64,000 bases of DNA from contig JAHEWK010000011.1 in NCBI GenBank assembly GCA_020740775.1, positions 1,488,001-1,552,000 of the forward strand, read 5' to 3'. The notes below the pieces were generated by a model. That model did no database searches. It was not told the origin of the DNA and saw nothing but the letters and a program-made list of their open reading frames with translations. Source of the DNA: Ilyonectria destructans (lineage: Eukaryota > Ascomycota > Sordariomycetes > Hypocreales > Nectriaceae). A program made the position numbers and the translations under genes. Below are positions 22,370 to 32,566 of this stretch, piece after piece; positions within the stretch are counted from its first letter, which is position 1, and each line of letters opens with the position of its first letter.

Positions 22370-24997
22370 TCAAAAACGCTTTCGTTCTTTCCCACGCAAG
22401 TTAACCTTCCATAAACAGCATACACTCTTAGACTCACACCACTTCTTGACCTCTCCTGGGCTGATCTCACCATCATACCCAGCCCGAGTTAGCTCGCCCG
22501 AATTTAGCCATGCCGCGAGGTCTTCAAGGACAATGGGATCGTAGAGTAAAATCTTTTCGTGCCATGAGGGATTCGCGGGGTCTGTTGTCCGAGGAGTTGA
22601 CTTGATTGCTTTTGTGACGTGGTCAAACAGTGTTGTTTGTTGATCACTTTGGGACGCCGTTAGAGAAAGCTCTGTGTCATCCGCCATGGAAAGCGATAAA
22701 TCAAGAGGTGGTGGCGACGAAAACATTCGCTCGACCGAAGAGTTAGGCGAAGATGCAAAGTCGCTCGCATTTTCTGAAGCAGAGTCGGGAATTTCGATGA
22801 CGGCCTTGGCATCAGCTTTCTTACGCCTTGGGGAGACAGCAGATTTCTTTGGCGACTTTGACTTCGGCTTCGGTCGAGATTTCGCGACTGGCGACGGACT
22901 GGCACTATCCTTCCTCGGTCGGCCTCGAGGTCGTTTTGGTGTATCTGGTGGCTGTGCAGATGGCGGTGGCTCTTGCGGTTCCGAGGCACTGACACTGTTC
23001 TTCCTCGGCCGGCCTCGTGGTCTCTTTGCAGGGCTGGAAACCGGTGCCAGATTGCTTGATTGTGAAGGTTTAGAAGCGGCCGTGGACAGAGCCGCGCTTG
23101 TGTGCATACTGGCTTGGCCTATTCGAACCTTGCTTTGCCAACATTGATCTAACAAGGCGATCATGGCACTTCGTCTCTTGATTGGCTTGAAGCCATATGT
23201 TTTGACTTCCTTTGCGAGCTGAATATCAGTCAAAAGCTCGTACTTCGGTCGTGATGGCTGATCAAGGGGGCTAATTTCTTGCCGTGAACCACTTGGTTGA
23301 TCCCCGGGAACTTTGAGGGAGTGGTGAGGGGGCGCCTGTTCCCGGATGTTGGTGTTGGCCGAGACATCGCTCCCAGAGAAGAATGGAGACTCGCCCTCTT
23401 CAACCTGCGCTGGTATCCCGCCGGGTGAGGGTAGAATATCGGACAAGTTGATGAATGAATCAGCACCTTCAGACGCAACAACTCCTGTCGCAATAGCAGG
23501 TACAACACCCTGACCATCGTTTCTGAAATATCCAAACGGGTCAGTAATGGCGCGTGTGGTAGGTAACTGCGGCGAGCTCTCAGCAAGGTTAATGACTTCG
23601 ATATCAAAGAGATCACCCTCAGTATCCCTTGCCGCTGCGTCCCATAACCTGGGTCGTTGATGTGGAGGTTCGATGGCGTCGCTGTTGATTGGCGTGGCAA
23701 AATCGTCAAAGTCATCCTGGTAAGACCGCCTTATTGCAGCTTGAAGGTCCCGGAGAACGGTCGGCGATGGTTCCCTTGCTAATTGGCTTGATGTTCCAAA
23801 GAGGAAATTTTGTTTCGCAACCTGGTCGAGTGCTGCCCCAGGTGAAAGCAAGATAGGCTTTGGCGGTGGGGCTTTCTTCTTCGTCGCCCTAGAAGGCCTC
23901 TTCCGAGTACTTGGTTTGCCTTTGCCGTTCTTTGCGGACTCGACTGCAGGAGGGGCTGGGCCAGCGTCCGATGGAAAATGGTTCAAAATTGAGTCGACGG
24001 GTTCAGGATCCGGTTGCGTTGGTGTTTTATAGGCCGCAGTTGCAAGCTCGGTGATTGTTCTGGGCTTTTTCCTAGGTGCCTTCTTTTTGGTTGGTGATTT
24101 CTTGGGGACTTCTGGCTCTGGCGGGTTTGCATCTTTCACAAGTTCAATGCGTTTCCTTTTCTTGAGAAACCCCGAGTCTTCGTCCAAGGGCGCCGAAGTG
24201 GTTTGGGGAACTTCATCTGGGCACGTGTAATCCTTGAGGAGGTTTCTGAATGTCGGGCTCTGTTGGCCGTTACCCTCTGACGCTAGCTGTTTGATGGTCG
24301 AGCAATCTGAGTCAATGTTGATGATGGTCTTCTGGGCTGGGGGCGTCCAGTCCGCTTTCCGAGCGGTCGCAAGCTCCAATTCCAGCGGTTCATTTGCATG
24401 GCTTTCCTTCACTTTTGCCGGTACATCGGGATCGGTCGTTGATTCAAAGTGTTTACTCGTCGTGCCGGTGCTGCCACTGCGTCCTGCTTTTGACCTCCCG
24501 GATTTCGGTCCAACCTCTGTATGGCCATCTTCTTGCTCGTTTTTCTTGGCCTTGGGCTGTGGCTTCTTCCGAATTCGTTCCTTTTTGGCAGGCTTGGATT
24601 CGTCCGTCGTTCCGCTCGGTCCATCCGCTTTCTTCCCCTTTCCTTTCTGGGCTCTTGGCTTTCGAGGCTTCGGTCGAGATTCTGGTGGGATTTCGACAAT
24701 TGAGACTGATACATCGGCATCGCAGGCCCTTTCGACAAGAGGTTCGTCAGGTACGTCAGCTTGTGGTGCCTCTGGCGTAGTCTCCGTAGATTGCCAAAGG
24801 TTTCGTGCCGAGATAAAACTCGTGGGGGCATCATCCGGAATGGGTGCAGCTTTACTACCGCTTCGCAAAGGGGGTCGAATGGACTTTTGAGACAGGATAT
24901 CCTGGAGCGGGGGGAGACCTGGGGACGAGGATCCGATTACAAGCCGCTCGCGTCGTGTGCCAGGTGGCGATGCTCGAAACGGATCAGGAGATGTCAT
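22370..24997 (-). CDS. SLX4: SLX4, scaffold subunit of the SLX1-SLX4 structure-specific endonuclease
   Basis: A single exon encodes 875 residues. SLX4 activates the nuclease SLX1 and docks other nucleases for resolving branched DNA in replication and recombination repair. The C-terminal 70 residues match the conserved SLX4 C-terminal, SLX1-binding domain: WHEKILLYDPIVLEDLAAWL, then the GEVKKWCESKSVCCLW-type block. A SAP-like helical segment (LTDIQLAKEVKTYGFKPIKR) lies near residues 582-615. Two AT-hook-like motifs of the type KRPRGRPRK occur near 660 and 690, and much of the rest is Lys/Pro/Ser-rich disorder typical of this family. The ATG at 24997 is the first in frame; a longer open frame upstream uses only non-ATG codons. 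It is head to head with RPS21 over 388 bp. Confidence 0.92.
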   Translation of the reverse strand: MTSPDPFRASPPGTRRERLVIGSSSPGLPPLQDILSQKSIRPPLRSGSKAAPIPDDAPTSFISARNLWQSTETTPEAPQADVPDEPLVERACDADVSVSIVEIPPESRPKPRKPRAQKGKGKKADGPSGTTDESKPAKKERIRKKPQPKAKKNEQEDGHTEVGPKSGRSKAGRSGSTGTTSKHFESTTDPDVPAKVKESHANEPLELELATARKADWTPPAQKTIINIDSDCSTIKQLASEGNGQQSPTFRNLLKDYTCPDEVPQTTSAPLDEDSGFLKKRKRIELVKDANPPEPEVPKKSPTKKKAPRKKPRTITELATAAYKTPTQPDPEPVDSILNHFPSDAGPAPPAVESAKNGKGKPSTRKRPSRATKKKAPPPKPILLSPGAALDQVAKQNFLFGTSSQLAREPSPTVLRDLQAAIRRSYQDDFDDFATPINSDAIEPPHQRPRLWDAAARDTEGDLFDIEVINLAESSPQLPTTRAITDPFGYFRNDGQGVVPAIATGVVASEGADSFINLSDILPSPGGIPAQVEEGESPFFSGSDVSANTNIREQAPPHHSLKVPGDQPSGSRQEISPLDQPSRPKYELLTDIQLAKEVKTYGFKPIKRRSAMIALLDQCWQSKVRIGQASMHTSAALSTAASKPSQSSNLAPVSSPAKRPRGRPRKNSVSASEPQEPPPSAQPPDTPKRPRGRPRKDSASPSPVAKSRPKPKSKSPKKSAVSPRRKKADAKAVIEIPDSASENASDFASSPNSSVERMFSSPPPLDLSLSMADDTELSLTASQSDQQTTLFDHVTKAIKSTPRTTDPANPSWHEKILLYDPIVLEDLAAWLNSGELTRAGYDGEISPGEVKKWCESKSVCCLWKVNLRGKERKRF

Positions 24998-25385
24998 TGC
25001 GCCCAAGGCAGAAAACTGAGTGCGCGCCGCGCATCTCAGGATTCTGGTGGGCAACAGAATGGCTGTGGCGTCGAGGAGGCTGTCGAGACACGGCAGCTCC
25101 AACTCTTCACGGATGCCAAGCGTCGCGACTGGTTGGATTAACAATGGCCCTTCGCCAGTAGCGGGTGGAGCGGGCTGGAGGGGCAAGATCTGGGCGCGTC
25201 AATGCCGCGTTGTCACATGACTGGGCACATGACGCACACAAAGCCCTCGTGCCCCACGAAATTGGCGAACCACACCAAATTTCACGGAACTTTTTGCATT
25301 CCACCCAAGCCTTTTGCGACGACTTCAACCCACGCCGACACAACACCCAAACCACCCTCACACCCCCCCTTTCAATACCGCAAAG
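24998..25385. promoter_or_regulatory. Bidirectional promoter of SLX4 and RPS21
   Basis: Only 388 bp separate the divergent start codons. The region contains two CACATGAC elements nearer RPS21 and a pyrimidine-rich stretch just before the RPS21 start, as is usual for fungal ribosomal protein genes. Confidence 0.7.
25214..25233 (+). promoter_or_regulatory. Tandem CACATGAC (CDEI-type) elements
   Basis: CACATGAC occurs at 25214-25221 and again at 25226-25233, 12 bp apart start to start. The first is preceded by GT, giving GTCACATG, which matches the Cbf1 consensus RTCACRTG. The sites lie about 155-170 bp upstream of the RPS21 ATG. Binding is inferred. Confidence 0.5.
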
Positions 25386-25708
25386 ATGGAGAACGACCGT
25401 GGCGAGATCGTCGATCTGTAAGCCTCAACCGAGCCGTACGCTTCAACCGATCGAAATACTGACGCTGTATCACCAGCTACGTCCCCCGCAAGTGCAGCGC
25501 CACCAACCGCATCATCAAGGCCAAGGACCACGGCTCCGTCCAGATCTCGATCGCGAAGGTCGATGAGAACGGCCGTGCCGTCCAGGGCGAGAACCACGTC
25601 TTCGCCCTCTGCGGTTTCGTCCGAGCGATGGGCGAGAGCGACGATGCCATGAACCGACTGGCCCAGCGAGACGGCCTCCTCAAGAGCGTCTGGAGCGCCC
25701 AGCGATAA
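25386..25708 (+). CDS. RPS21: 40S ribosomal protein S21 (eS21)
   Basis: Exons 25386-25417 and 25477-25708 (intron 59 bp) encode 87 residues, exactly the usual size of eS21. The protein starts [20 protein letters not shown] and continues with [14 protein letters not shown] and the block [20 protein letters not shown], all typical of eS21, a small-subunit protein needed for late 40S maturation. A short first exon that ends just after the start is common in fungal ribosomal protein genes. It shares a compact divergent promoter with SLX4. Confidence 0.97.
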
Positions 25709-27087
25709 ATGTTCCAACTCGGCAAGGTACTTGGCATGTGGTTATGGGTCTCTCAAAAATAGGGATTCTGACAGGACCCTAGGGTTTGGTTCGGGCATGA
25801 AGGCATGGGTGAAAGAACTTAGGGTTGGCTGCATCTAGCAAATCCAATTCGAGGCGTTCGGCTCGATTTTGAGACAACACAACGATATCCGACTCTGCCT
25901 CCGACGATGTGACAGGTGGTGACATGCACCCATCCCGGCTAGCGAAGTCTCCTCGGATTGGCCTCATGAGGTCACCTCCGTTCCGGGGATTCTGGGACTA
26001 CTTTGATGGTCTCCGTGCCGCAGATTGAACTGGCCTGGAAAAAGCTGTGGCAGTTAAGTCCTTTGCTATGGTACAGATACGGGTCAAACATAAAACCATT
26101 GGACTTATTATGATGCTGCTTGCCAAGTGAACATTAATCTACGCAGTATGCAGGATTCCAGCGGGAGGGGAAGCAGGCATTACACTGCGACCATTAAAGG
26201 GTTAATTGTGTCTACGATTTGTAAATGAGATGGGCTACGTGCCTCTTGACGTAGTTGATACTCCGACGGTTGAGCGGATGTGTCCACCCTTCTCCTCGTT
26301 GTGGGAGTGTTCAGTGAGGAAACTGGACCTGCCAAGGCGACGTCAACTTGACTCAGACCCGAGCTTGGCATTCTTCTTATGCCTCTGAACAAAATGAAGA
26401 TTGATCAAGGGTCGACGAGGAGGGGATTGAGCATCAGGTGTCATGGTGGGCCGAGGGGGGGGAGGGGGGGTGTAGCCTGCACCAGCGAGAAGCCGGCCTA
26501 CAACCAGTCCTTGGCCCTGAGCGGAAGCAGGACACAGAAAACTGCTTCTTTGGGCGTTAAATGAGAAAGAGAATGTGATTTATTTCTTGTTGATGAAATT
26601 CGTCCGCAATTCAATTCAATCTACGGCGTTTAAAGCCCGCAGCACACCCGAAGCAACAAGTGACGGTAGCGCGATCAGGGATGTACCGCTCGCAATGCTA
26701 TTTGCCTCCATTTCTCTCCTGTGAAGGTACTATTTCTGTTTGAACTGAATCTGGACGGACACAAGCCGATATTCTTTGACCACAGTTGTGATCTTGACGC
26801 GTCCAAAATGACCCGCTCCAGGCTCCAAACAAACCTCAGGTGAATCATACCGCAGGGGCCATCTAGCGCCCCGAGTCAAAACGCCCTATGAACCTGAGAT
26901 CCGAGATCCCGGTAGTCTAAGTCCCGATCTACAGGGACGTCATCGAGCACTTCCATCGGCTTTCAGCAAGCCATGTCATCACCACTTATAGAAAAGAAAA
27001 CAAATCAGCCAAGGGATCTTCTCCTTTTCATCAACGACCCTCTTGAACAGGCCACTCCCAATCAACAACTTTCTCGTACTCTCTTGT
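25709..27087. other. Intergenic region between RPS21 and the photolyase gene
   Basis: About 1.4 kb with no supportable gene. It holds a G-rich tract near 26455-26470. An ATG at 26973 opens a 64-codon frame that overlaps the photolyase start in another frame and could act as an upstream ORF. Confidence 0.55.
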
Positions 27088-27167
27088 ATGCATGCACTCA
27101 CCCGGATTTCTACCACCAGTGTCCAAAAATTACGAAGCATCTCGACCAAAACTTCATCATCGATTAG
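26973..27167 (+). promoter_or_regulatory. Possible upstream ORF overlapping the photolyase start
   Basis: An ATG-initiated 64-codon frame starts upstream of the first photolyase ATG and ends after it, in a different frame. If the mRNA begins upstream of 26973, ribosomes would need leaky scanning to reach 27088 or 27232. Whether the transcript includes it is unknown. Confidence 0.3.
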
Positions 27168-29055
27168 CTATCTCGGTCGGGTCAGTCTGATTTCCCCCTC
27201 CAGATTGCCCTCTACATCGATATTCTCCACGATGGCTCCCAAGCGCAAGTCCGCCGCTCCCCCGAAGTCCACCGATGCTGCCAAAAAGACCAAAACTGTC
27301 GACAAATCCAAGTTCACCGACGTGCTACGCCAACCACATCATTTCGCCCAGCATGCCGAGGAGCATGGCATCGTTCTTCGCAAATACTATCCACCTGAGA
27401 TGAGCAATGCGCGCGCTCGCGCATACAGGACCAACGAAATTTCCCGGCCAATTGAGGCACTCATTTCCGCTTTGGAGGAGACGGCGCGGGAGAGAAAGAG
27501 AGTTGAAGTCAAGGATGCAGTTGTCCACTGGTTCAAGATGGACCTGCGGCACACTGACAACAGGGCATTGGCGCTGGCCAGCAACAAAGCCCGCGAGGCT
27601 GGTGTTCCATTGATCTGCATGTACATTGTGAGCCCTCAAGACTTTGAGGCGCACTTGAGGTCGCCCGTCAGGGTCGACTTTACGTTGCGTACGCTCGAGG
27701 TGCTCAAAAAGGATCTTGCGAAGCTCGATATCCCGCTGTATGTCGAAACTGTCGAGAAGAGAAAGAAGATCCCGAACCGTATCCTAGAACTCATGGGTGA
27801 GTGGGGAGCGAGCCACCTCTTCGCCAACATGGAATACGAAGTGGACGAATTGCGACGCGAGGCAGCCATGGTGCGAGACTTCGCGGAAAATGGCAAGTCC
27901 TTTGAAGTGGTTCACGACACCTGTGTTGTACCCCCAGGGAATCTGCAAACCGGCACCGGAAAGCAGTACGCTGTGTATTCTCCATGGTATCGATCATGGG
28001 TCGCGCATATCCACGATAACCTTGACCTCTTGGAGTTGTTCGACCCGCCGGCGAAGAATCCAGATAGCGCCCGTGAGCAGTTCAAGACGCTCTTTGGGGT
28101 ACTCATTCCGGAAGCACCCAAGAATAAGTCTCTGACCAATGAAGAGGAGAAGAGATTCCACTCTCTTTGGCCATGTGGCGAACATGAAGCACTGGAACGA
28201 CTAGACAAGTTCTGCGAAGAGAGAATTGGAGGATACCACGACAAACGAAACATCCCATCAGACAACGGAACTTCTTGTCTGTCGGTCCATCTGGCCTCCG
28301 GCACCATCAGTGCCAGGACCTGCGTGCGAGTCGCCCGAGACAGAAACAAGACCAAGAAGCTGAATGGGGGAGATGACGGTATTCAGACCTGGATCAGCGA
28401 GGTTGCCTGGCGCGACTTCTACAGGCACGTTTTGGTCAACTGGCCCTACGTCTGGTAAGTTAGAATAGCTTTGACTATTTCCTACCGAATATTGACCATC
28501 TCTAGTATGAACAAGCCATTCAAACCCGAGTATTCCAACATTACTTGGTCCTATGACGAGGAACACTTTGCCGCTTGGTGCGAAGGCCGCACCGGGTTTC
28601 CTATTGTTGACGCTGCCATGCGGCAGCTGAACCACTTGGGCTATATGCACAACAGATGCCGCATGATTGTAGCCTCCTTCTTGGCAAAGGATCTCCTACT
28701 CGACTGGCGGAAGGGGGAGAAGTATTTCATGGAGCACCTGATCGACGGCGACTTTGCCAGCAACAGTGGTGGATGGGGCTTTGGTGCCAGTGTGGGCGTC
28801 GACCCTCAGCCGTACTTCAGGATCTTCAACCCTTTGTTGCAGAGCGAGAAATTCGATCCTAACGGAGACTACATCCGCAAATGGGTTCCTGAGCTGAAGG
28901 GCTTAACTTCCAAGGAAATCCATGACCCGTACAACAGAGGTGCCGGACCGAAGGCAAAGAAGAAGGGGTATCCGAAGCAGATTGTCGATCACAAGGGTTG
29001 TCGAGAACGGGCTCTGAGTGCCTACAAAGATGGCATTGAGAGCGATGATGCGTAA
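27088..29055 (+). CDS. PHR1: CPD photolyase (class I deoxyribodipyrimidine photolyase)
   Basis: Exons 27088-28454 and 28506-29055 (intron 51 bp) encode 638 residues, or 590 from the internal ATG at 27232. The enzyme uses blue or near-UV light and FADH- to split UV-induced cyclobutane pyrimidine dimers. The N-terminal photolyase domain starts near VHWFKMDLRHTDNRAL; the FAD-binding half shows WISEVAWRDFYRHVL, GRTGFPIVDAAMRQL, GYMHNRCRMIVASFLAKDLL, and GGWGF followed by DPQPYFRIFNP, as in yeast-type Phr1. The first 48 residues (from MHALTRISTTSVQKLR) are Ser/Arg/Lys-rich with no acidic residue, like a mitochondrial presequence, whereas the internal start MAPKRKS resembles a nuclear-type N-terminus. 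The two starts may give two locations. The gene lies between RPS21 and NEJ1. Confidence 0.93.
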
Positions 29056-30090
29056 GAATTCAACATGAACGAGTCTTGTCGACTTGTTTTGTAGAATTGG
29101 CGGGCTGTTGAAGGTGCATACCCCCAACTGTGCAGCCTGGGCAATAGGCAGCTGTTCACGTTCAGGGCATCTCGTAGGTGATTGTACCCCGCACATTCTA
29201 CAATTAGCGCCCAAAGGTCAGAAACCTGCCTGTGGTTTTCTTCTGATTGTTCAACCCCTTTGAGTTACTATTTTAATATTTTCTGGCACAAATAAAGGAC
29301 TTGATAAAAAAATGATAGAGTTTATCTACTCAATAAATTGTTTGGTTTAAGAACCCCCCTCGTATTTAAAATTCGTGTCCAAACTGTTTTAGTTGGGATG
29401 AGGTTTGGCGTGAGACTGATCATCCTGCTGCTCAGGCGCTTGTTCAGGGCCTCAGGCACTACTCAGGCCAATCGGCAGCAGGCTGGGCTCAGTCGCGACA
29501 ATCGCATGGTAACCTGGACTGTTTCTCTCTCGCTTCGAGAACACCACAGATCTTCCATCGACACACGCGGTGAACCGTCACACCGGACTCATTTGCCGAC
29601 ATTAATCTCCTGTGTAGCCGCCGTCACCAAGGCGCTGATCTGTCCACTCAACCCCGTGCCGGCTGCCGACCTAGGCGCACTTCCCCTTTGAACGAGGCGT
29701 CCGAAGTCCACATGGCTTGTGAGACCTAGCCAAGTGACCTCTCCGGATCATAACGTTATCCTGGCAAATCTAGCTGTCTGAGACAACGCCGATAGCCCAA
29801 GACGGTCTTCAGCCTCCAACTGGAAATTCCCCGGTCCAGTTCAGGACATCCTGCCTCAAGCTCCACGCGCACACCCGCAGTGGTCTTATAGCGCCACCCC
29901 GGAGGCTGCGGCATTCTTTCATCAACACGTCTCTGCACCCCTCTGTGAGACATAGACCGGGTAGCTAGCTCATACATCACCGTCGCATTCGCCTGTGCAG
30001 GCAACGTCGCGGCCTGTGGCAGTGTGCTCGGCCTATTACCCTGGGAACTTGCAACCCCGAACTTCCTCTGTCCTAAGCCCCGGTACGGAC
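29056..30090. other. Intergenic region between the photolyase and NEJ1 genes
   Basis: About 1 kb in the same orientation as both genes. The first 350 bases are AT-rich, likely the photolyase 3' UTR and terminator. No supportable gene; the rest should contain the NEJ1 promoter. Confidence 0.55.
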
Positions 30091-31740
30091 ATGTCCCCCA
30101 CGAAGTCATGGCGGCCGCTGCCGCTACCCTCTTCATCCGACATGCCTGTGCTACTCGTCTCTATCGATATCGACACGGCAGCCTACACGGTTCATGTCAC
30201 CGACATGGCGAACATGTGGACCGAGACCCTCGATCGGAAGGCCATCTGCATACGGGGCTGGAGTGAGAATACCAGCATCGACCCGAGTGATACGCCGGAC
30301 AACATGGCCAAGTTCCTGACTAGTATCAAAAGCGCCTTGGATTCATCGCAGCCGGGGCACGACCAGACGCGTCTACACTTGAACCGGGCCTCCAAGTCCG
30401 ATGCAGGAGATGAGGGGCTTACTCTGCAGATTACCTGTGAGCTTCCGGGGCTGCAGCCATTAACATGGCCTATGCATTTGAAGAAATCTCCTTCTTCTGC
30501 CATTGCAAAAGACCTTGTCCTCCCTTTGGTCCAAGCCCATCTTACAAGGCACCAGGAGGTGGACTCACTTGTTCGGATGCTTGATCAGAAAGACGCAGTT
30601 CTGAACAAGCTGCTGGACAAGCTGGACGCCATGGGCACAGGATTGGAGCATGTGTTCAACCCCCTATCTGGGAAGAAAAAGGTGTCTAGGACAGCAGCTG
30701 CAGACAAGGTTCCCGGTCTCGCGCCATTCAACCGCCGCCGTTGGAAATCCGATGTAACAAAGAGTGGTGACGGCCCAAGCGACACAGAATCATTGGTGAA
30801 GGCGGTATTTGGAGGCGAAGGGCTACACTTTGAACCCGCCATTGCTATTGAGCAGCCAGCTCAGCTGGATCAATGGTGGCAAGACTTCAGTGGCGTATCA
30901 TCTACACCAAGACCATCTCAAGAAAAGGCCAATGCGTCCAAAGCAACAACTCCACCACCCGCAGATGGGTCCCTAGATGTTGACGATGACGACTTCCAAG
31001 TTCAATCCACCCCACCTGGCCTCACGACGGGACGGAAATCGACAATAGCGAAAACAGAACCTTTGCCGGACGATGCATCCACGGAGGAGGAACCAGACTC
31101 CCCTGAGCCGGTCAGAAACACCCGGATCATTCCCTCTGAGACACGGCAACCGGAGCCCAAGAAACCCGCCCCACGGCTAGGCATGCTCGGCCGAAAGAAG
31201 CAGTCGCCTCCGGCCCGCGCCCCAAGCCCCGTACCAAGCCCTCCAAAGACGCGGGGTGCGAGCCAGAAGGTTGATGACTCCGAGACAGCGTCTGAGGCAG
31301 AGGACGATGGTGCAACTGCCTCGCTTCCAGACGACGATCAACCCCCGTCTTCTCCACCGCCACCGCCAAAGCCCGCGCCAAAGAAAGGCAGCCTTGGTCT
31401 GGGGCGCATTGGTGGTCCCAAAGCCAAGCAGCCTGCAATGGAACCAGCCGAAACACATGAGCCGGATGCTGGTGAGACATCTGCACAACCCGCCACTCGA
31501 CCCGCCCCCAGAAAACTGGGCATGATTGGGAAGAAGAAAGGAAGTGACACCGGTCCTGTGGTACCGGTGGCAGATGAAGGTAGGGGTCGCAGTCGGGCCC
31601 CAGTGGTTGAGGAAGAACCATCAAAGGCTACACCTAGGGAAACGTCTCAAGAGAGGGCGGATCGCAAGCGAGAAGAGCTGAAGAGGGAACTGGAGAGGAA
31701 AGCGGCTGCTGGTCCAGTCAAGAAGAAGCGAAAGTTCTAG
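30091..31740 (+). CDS. NEJ1: NEJ1/XLF-like non-homologous end-joining factor
   Basis: A single exon encodes 549 residues. XLF/Nej1 works with Ku and DNA ligase IV to bridge and seal double-strand breaks. The N-terminal head domain runs from MSPTKSWRPLPLP to about residue 130, with LLVSIDIDTAAYTVHVTD and WPMHLKKSP blocks. It is followed by a helical stalk (about 135-200) with LPLVQAHLTRHQEVDSLVR and MGTGLEHVFNPLSG. The remaining 340 residues are disordered, rich in Pro, Ser and acidic residues. Three copies of a short Pro-Ala-Pro ... Leu-Gly-x-(Leu/Ile)-Gly-basic motif occur near 360, 433 and 475, and the C-terminus is KKKRKF. The basic end with a terminal Phe resembles an NLS and the Ku-binding motif of XLF (inference). 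The ATG at 30091 is the first in frame. Confidence 0.85.
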   Translation: MSPTKSWRPLPLPSSSDMPVLLVSIDIDTAAYTVHVTDMANMWTETLDRKAICIRGWSENTSIDPSDTPDNMAKFLTSIKSALDSSQPGHDQTRLHLNRASKSDAGDEGLTLQITCELPGLQPLTWPMHLKKSPSSAIAKDLVLPLVQAHLTRHQEVDSLVRMLDQKDAVLNKLLDKLDAMGTGLEHVFNPLSGKKKVSRTAAADKVPGLAPFNRRRWKSDVTKSGDGPSDTESLVKAVFGGEGLHFEPAIAIEQPAQLDQWWQDFSGVSSTPRPSQEKANASKATTPPPADGSLDVDDDDFQVQSTPPGLTTGRKSTIAKTEPLPDDASTEEEPDSPEPVRNTRIIPSETRQPEPKKPAPRLGMLGRKKQSPPARAPSPVPSPPKTRGASQKVDDSETASEAEDDGATASLPDDDQPPSSPPPPPKPAPKKGSLGLGRIGGPKAKQPAMEPAETHEPDAGETSAQPATRPAPRKLGMIGKKKGSDTGPVVPVADEGRGRSRAPVVEEEPSKATPRETSQERADRKREELKRELERKAAAGPVKKKRKF

Positions 31741-32353
31741 ATAGTATTTCTCCGTTTGTCAGAACTTGGAAGGCACAGATAACAAGGATGAGGCCAGTGG
31801 GCTTCTATGTAGCGTAGCTGCTCGGTGCTATTTTGTATTCCTCTATGGAAAGGATTTAGAGAACAAGGTCAGGAAGAGAATTGGATGAAAGGGATTTACA
31901 AGTACAGGAAGGATTTGGGAACTTGGAAACGAAGCATTTCAAAGCTGGGAATAGATCGTCGCCAGTCTGGTACCTCCAAGTGTGCAGTCGAAGCAAGAAG
32001 GTGACATTGCATTGCTCATGCTGTGCTCGCCGAGCAAGGACAGATTTGTGACACCGTGGTGAACTGGAGTATGGTGGATGGTCGTTGCTTCACGACATCA
32101 AGGAAGTCATTCATTTGATGGCAGTTCTCTCTACGTCGATTACGTATGTCTGGGGTCCCAATACTGAGACGACAATACGGAGACAGGCAAGAGATTATAG
32201 CGATGCTTGACATGTCAATATTTGTGACTTTTTAGTCTCATATACACTCCATTCTTGCTCAAAAAGCGAAGTCGATGAGCAGGAACTGCACCAAACTCCA
32301 CGAGCCAGCCAAGGGCACCTTCAACATGACGAACCCAGGCTTCATGTGATCAG

Positions 32354-32566
32354 TCAACGGTCGCTAGTGGCCTTCGGGCTCTCAATCCTCAAAACGTTTT
32401 CCGTTAGCTCTATCACGCAGTCCCGGCAGTTGCACTTGATGCTGTCACGCCAGCGGCTATTGCAAACGGCGCCTGGTAGAGGGTGTGGATCTCCCACAGC
32501 CTCGTCGTCACATCTGACCCTTCCGCCACAGCCAGCAAATCGGATCGTGCCCACGTCAACCGGCAT
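32354..32566 (-). CDS. Weak candidate: small cysteine-containing ORF (70 residues)
   Basis: From an ATG at 32566 the minus strand reads 70 residues with a protein-like composition and clustered cysteines: GCGGRVRC near the start, then an AVCNSRW segment and IKCNCRDC. The spacing could bind metal or form disulfides. There is no signal peptide from this ATG, and a preceding AG (at about 32584) leaves room for an upstream exon that I could not establish. I do not recognise a family. It may be a real lineage-specific gene, one exon of a longer gene, or a chance frame in GC-rich DNA. Confidence 0.22.
   Translation of the reverse strand: MPVDVGTIRFAGCGGRVRCDDEAVGDPHPLPGAVCNSRWRDSIKCNCRDCVIELTENVLRIESPKATSDR

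Noticed and set aside
24234..24890. 218-codon plus-strand frame
   Set aside because: Antisense to SLX4; composition is a mirror of the Lys/Pro-rich coding strand.
24998..25186. Possible N-terminal extension of SLX4
   Set aside because: Open frame without any ATG; the extension would overlap the shared promoter with RPS21.
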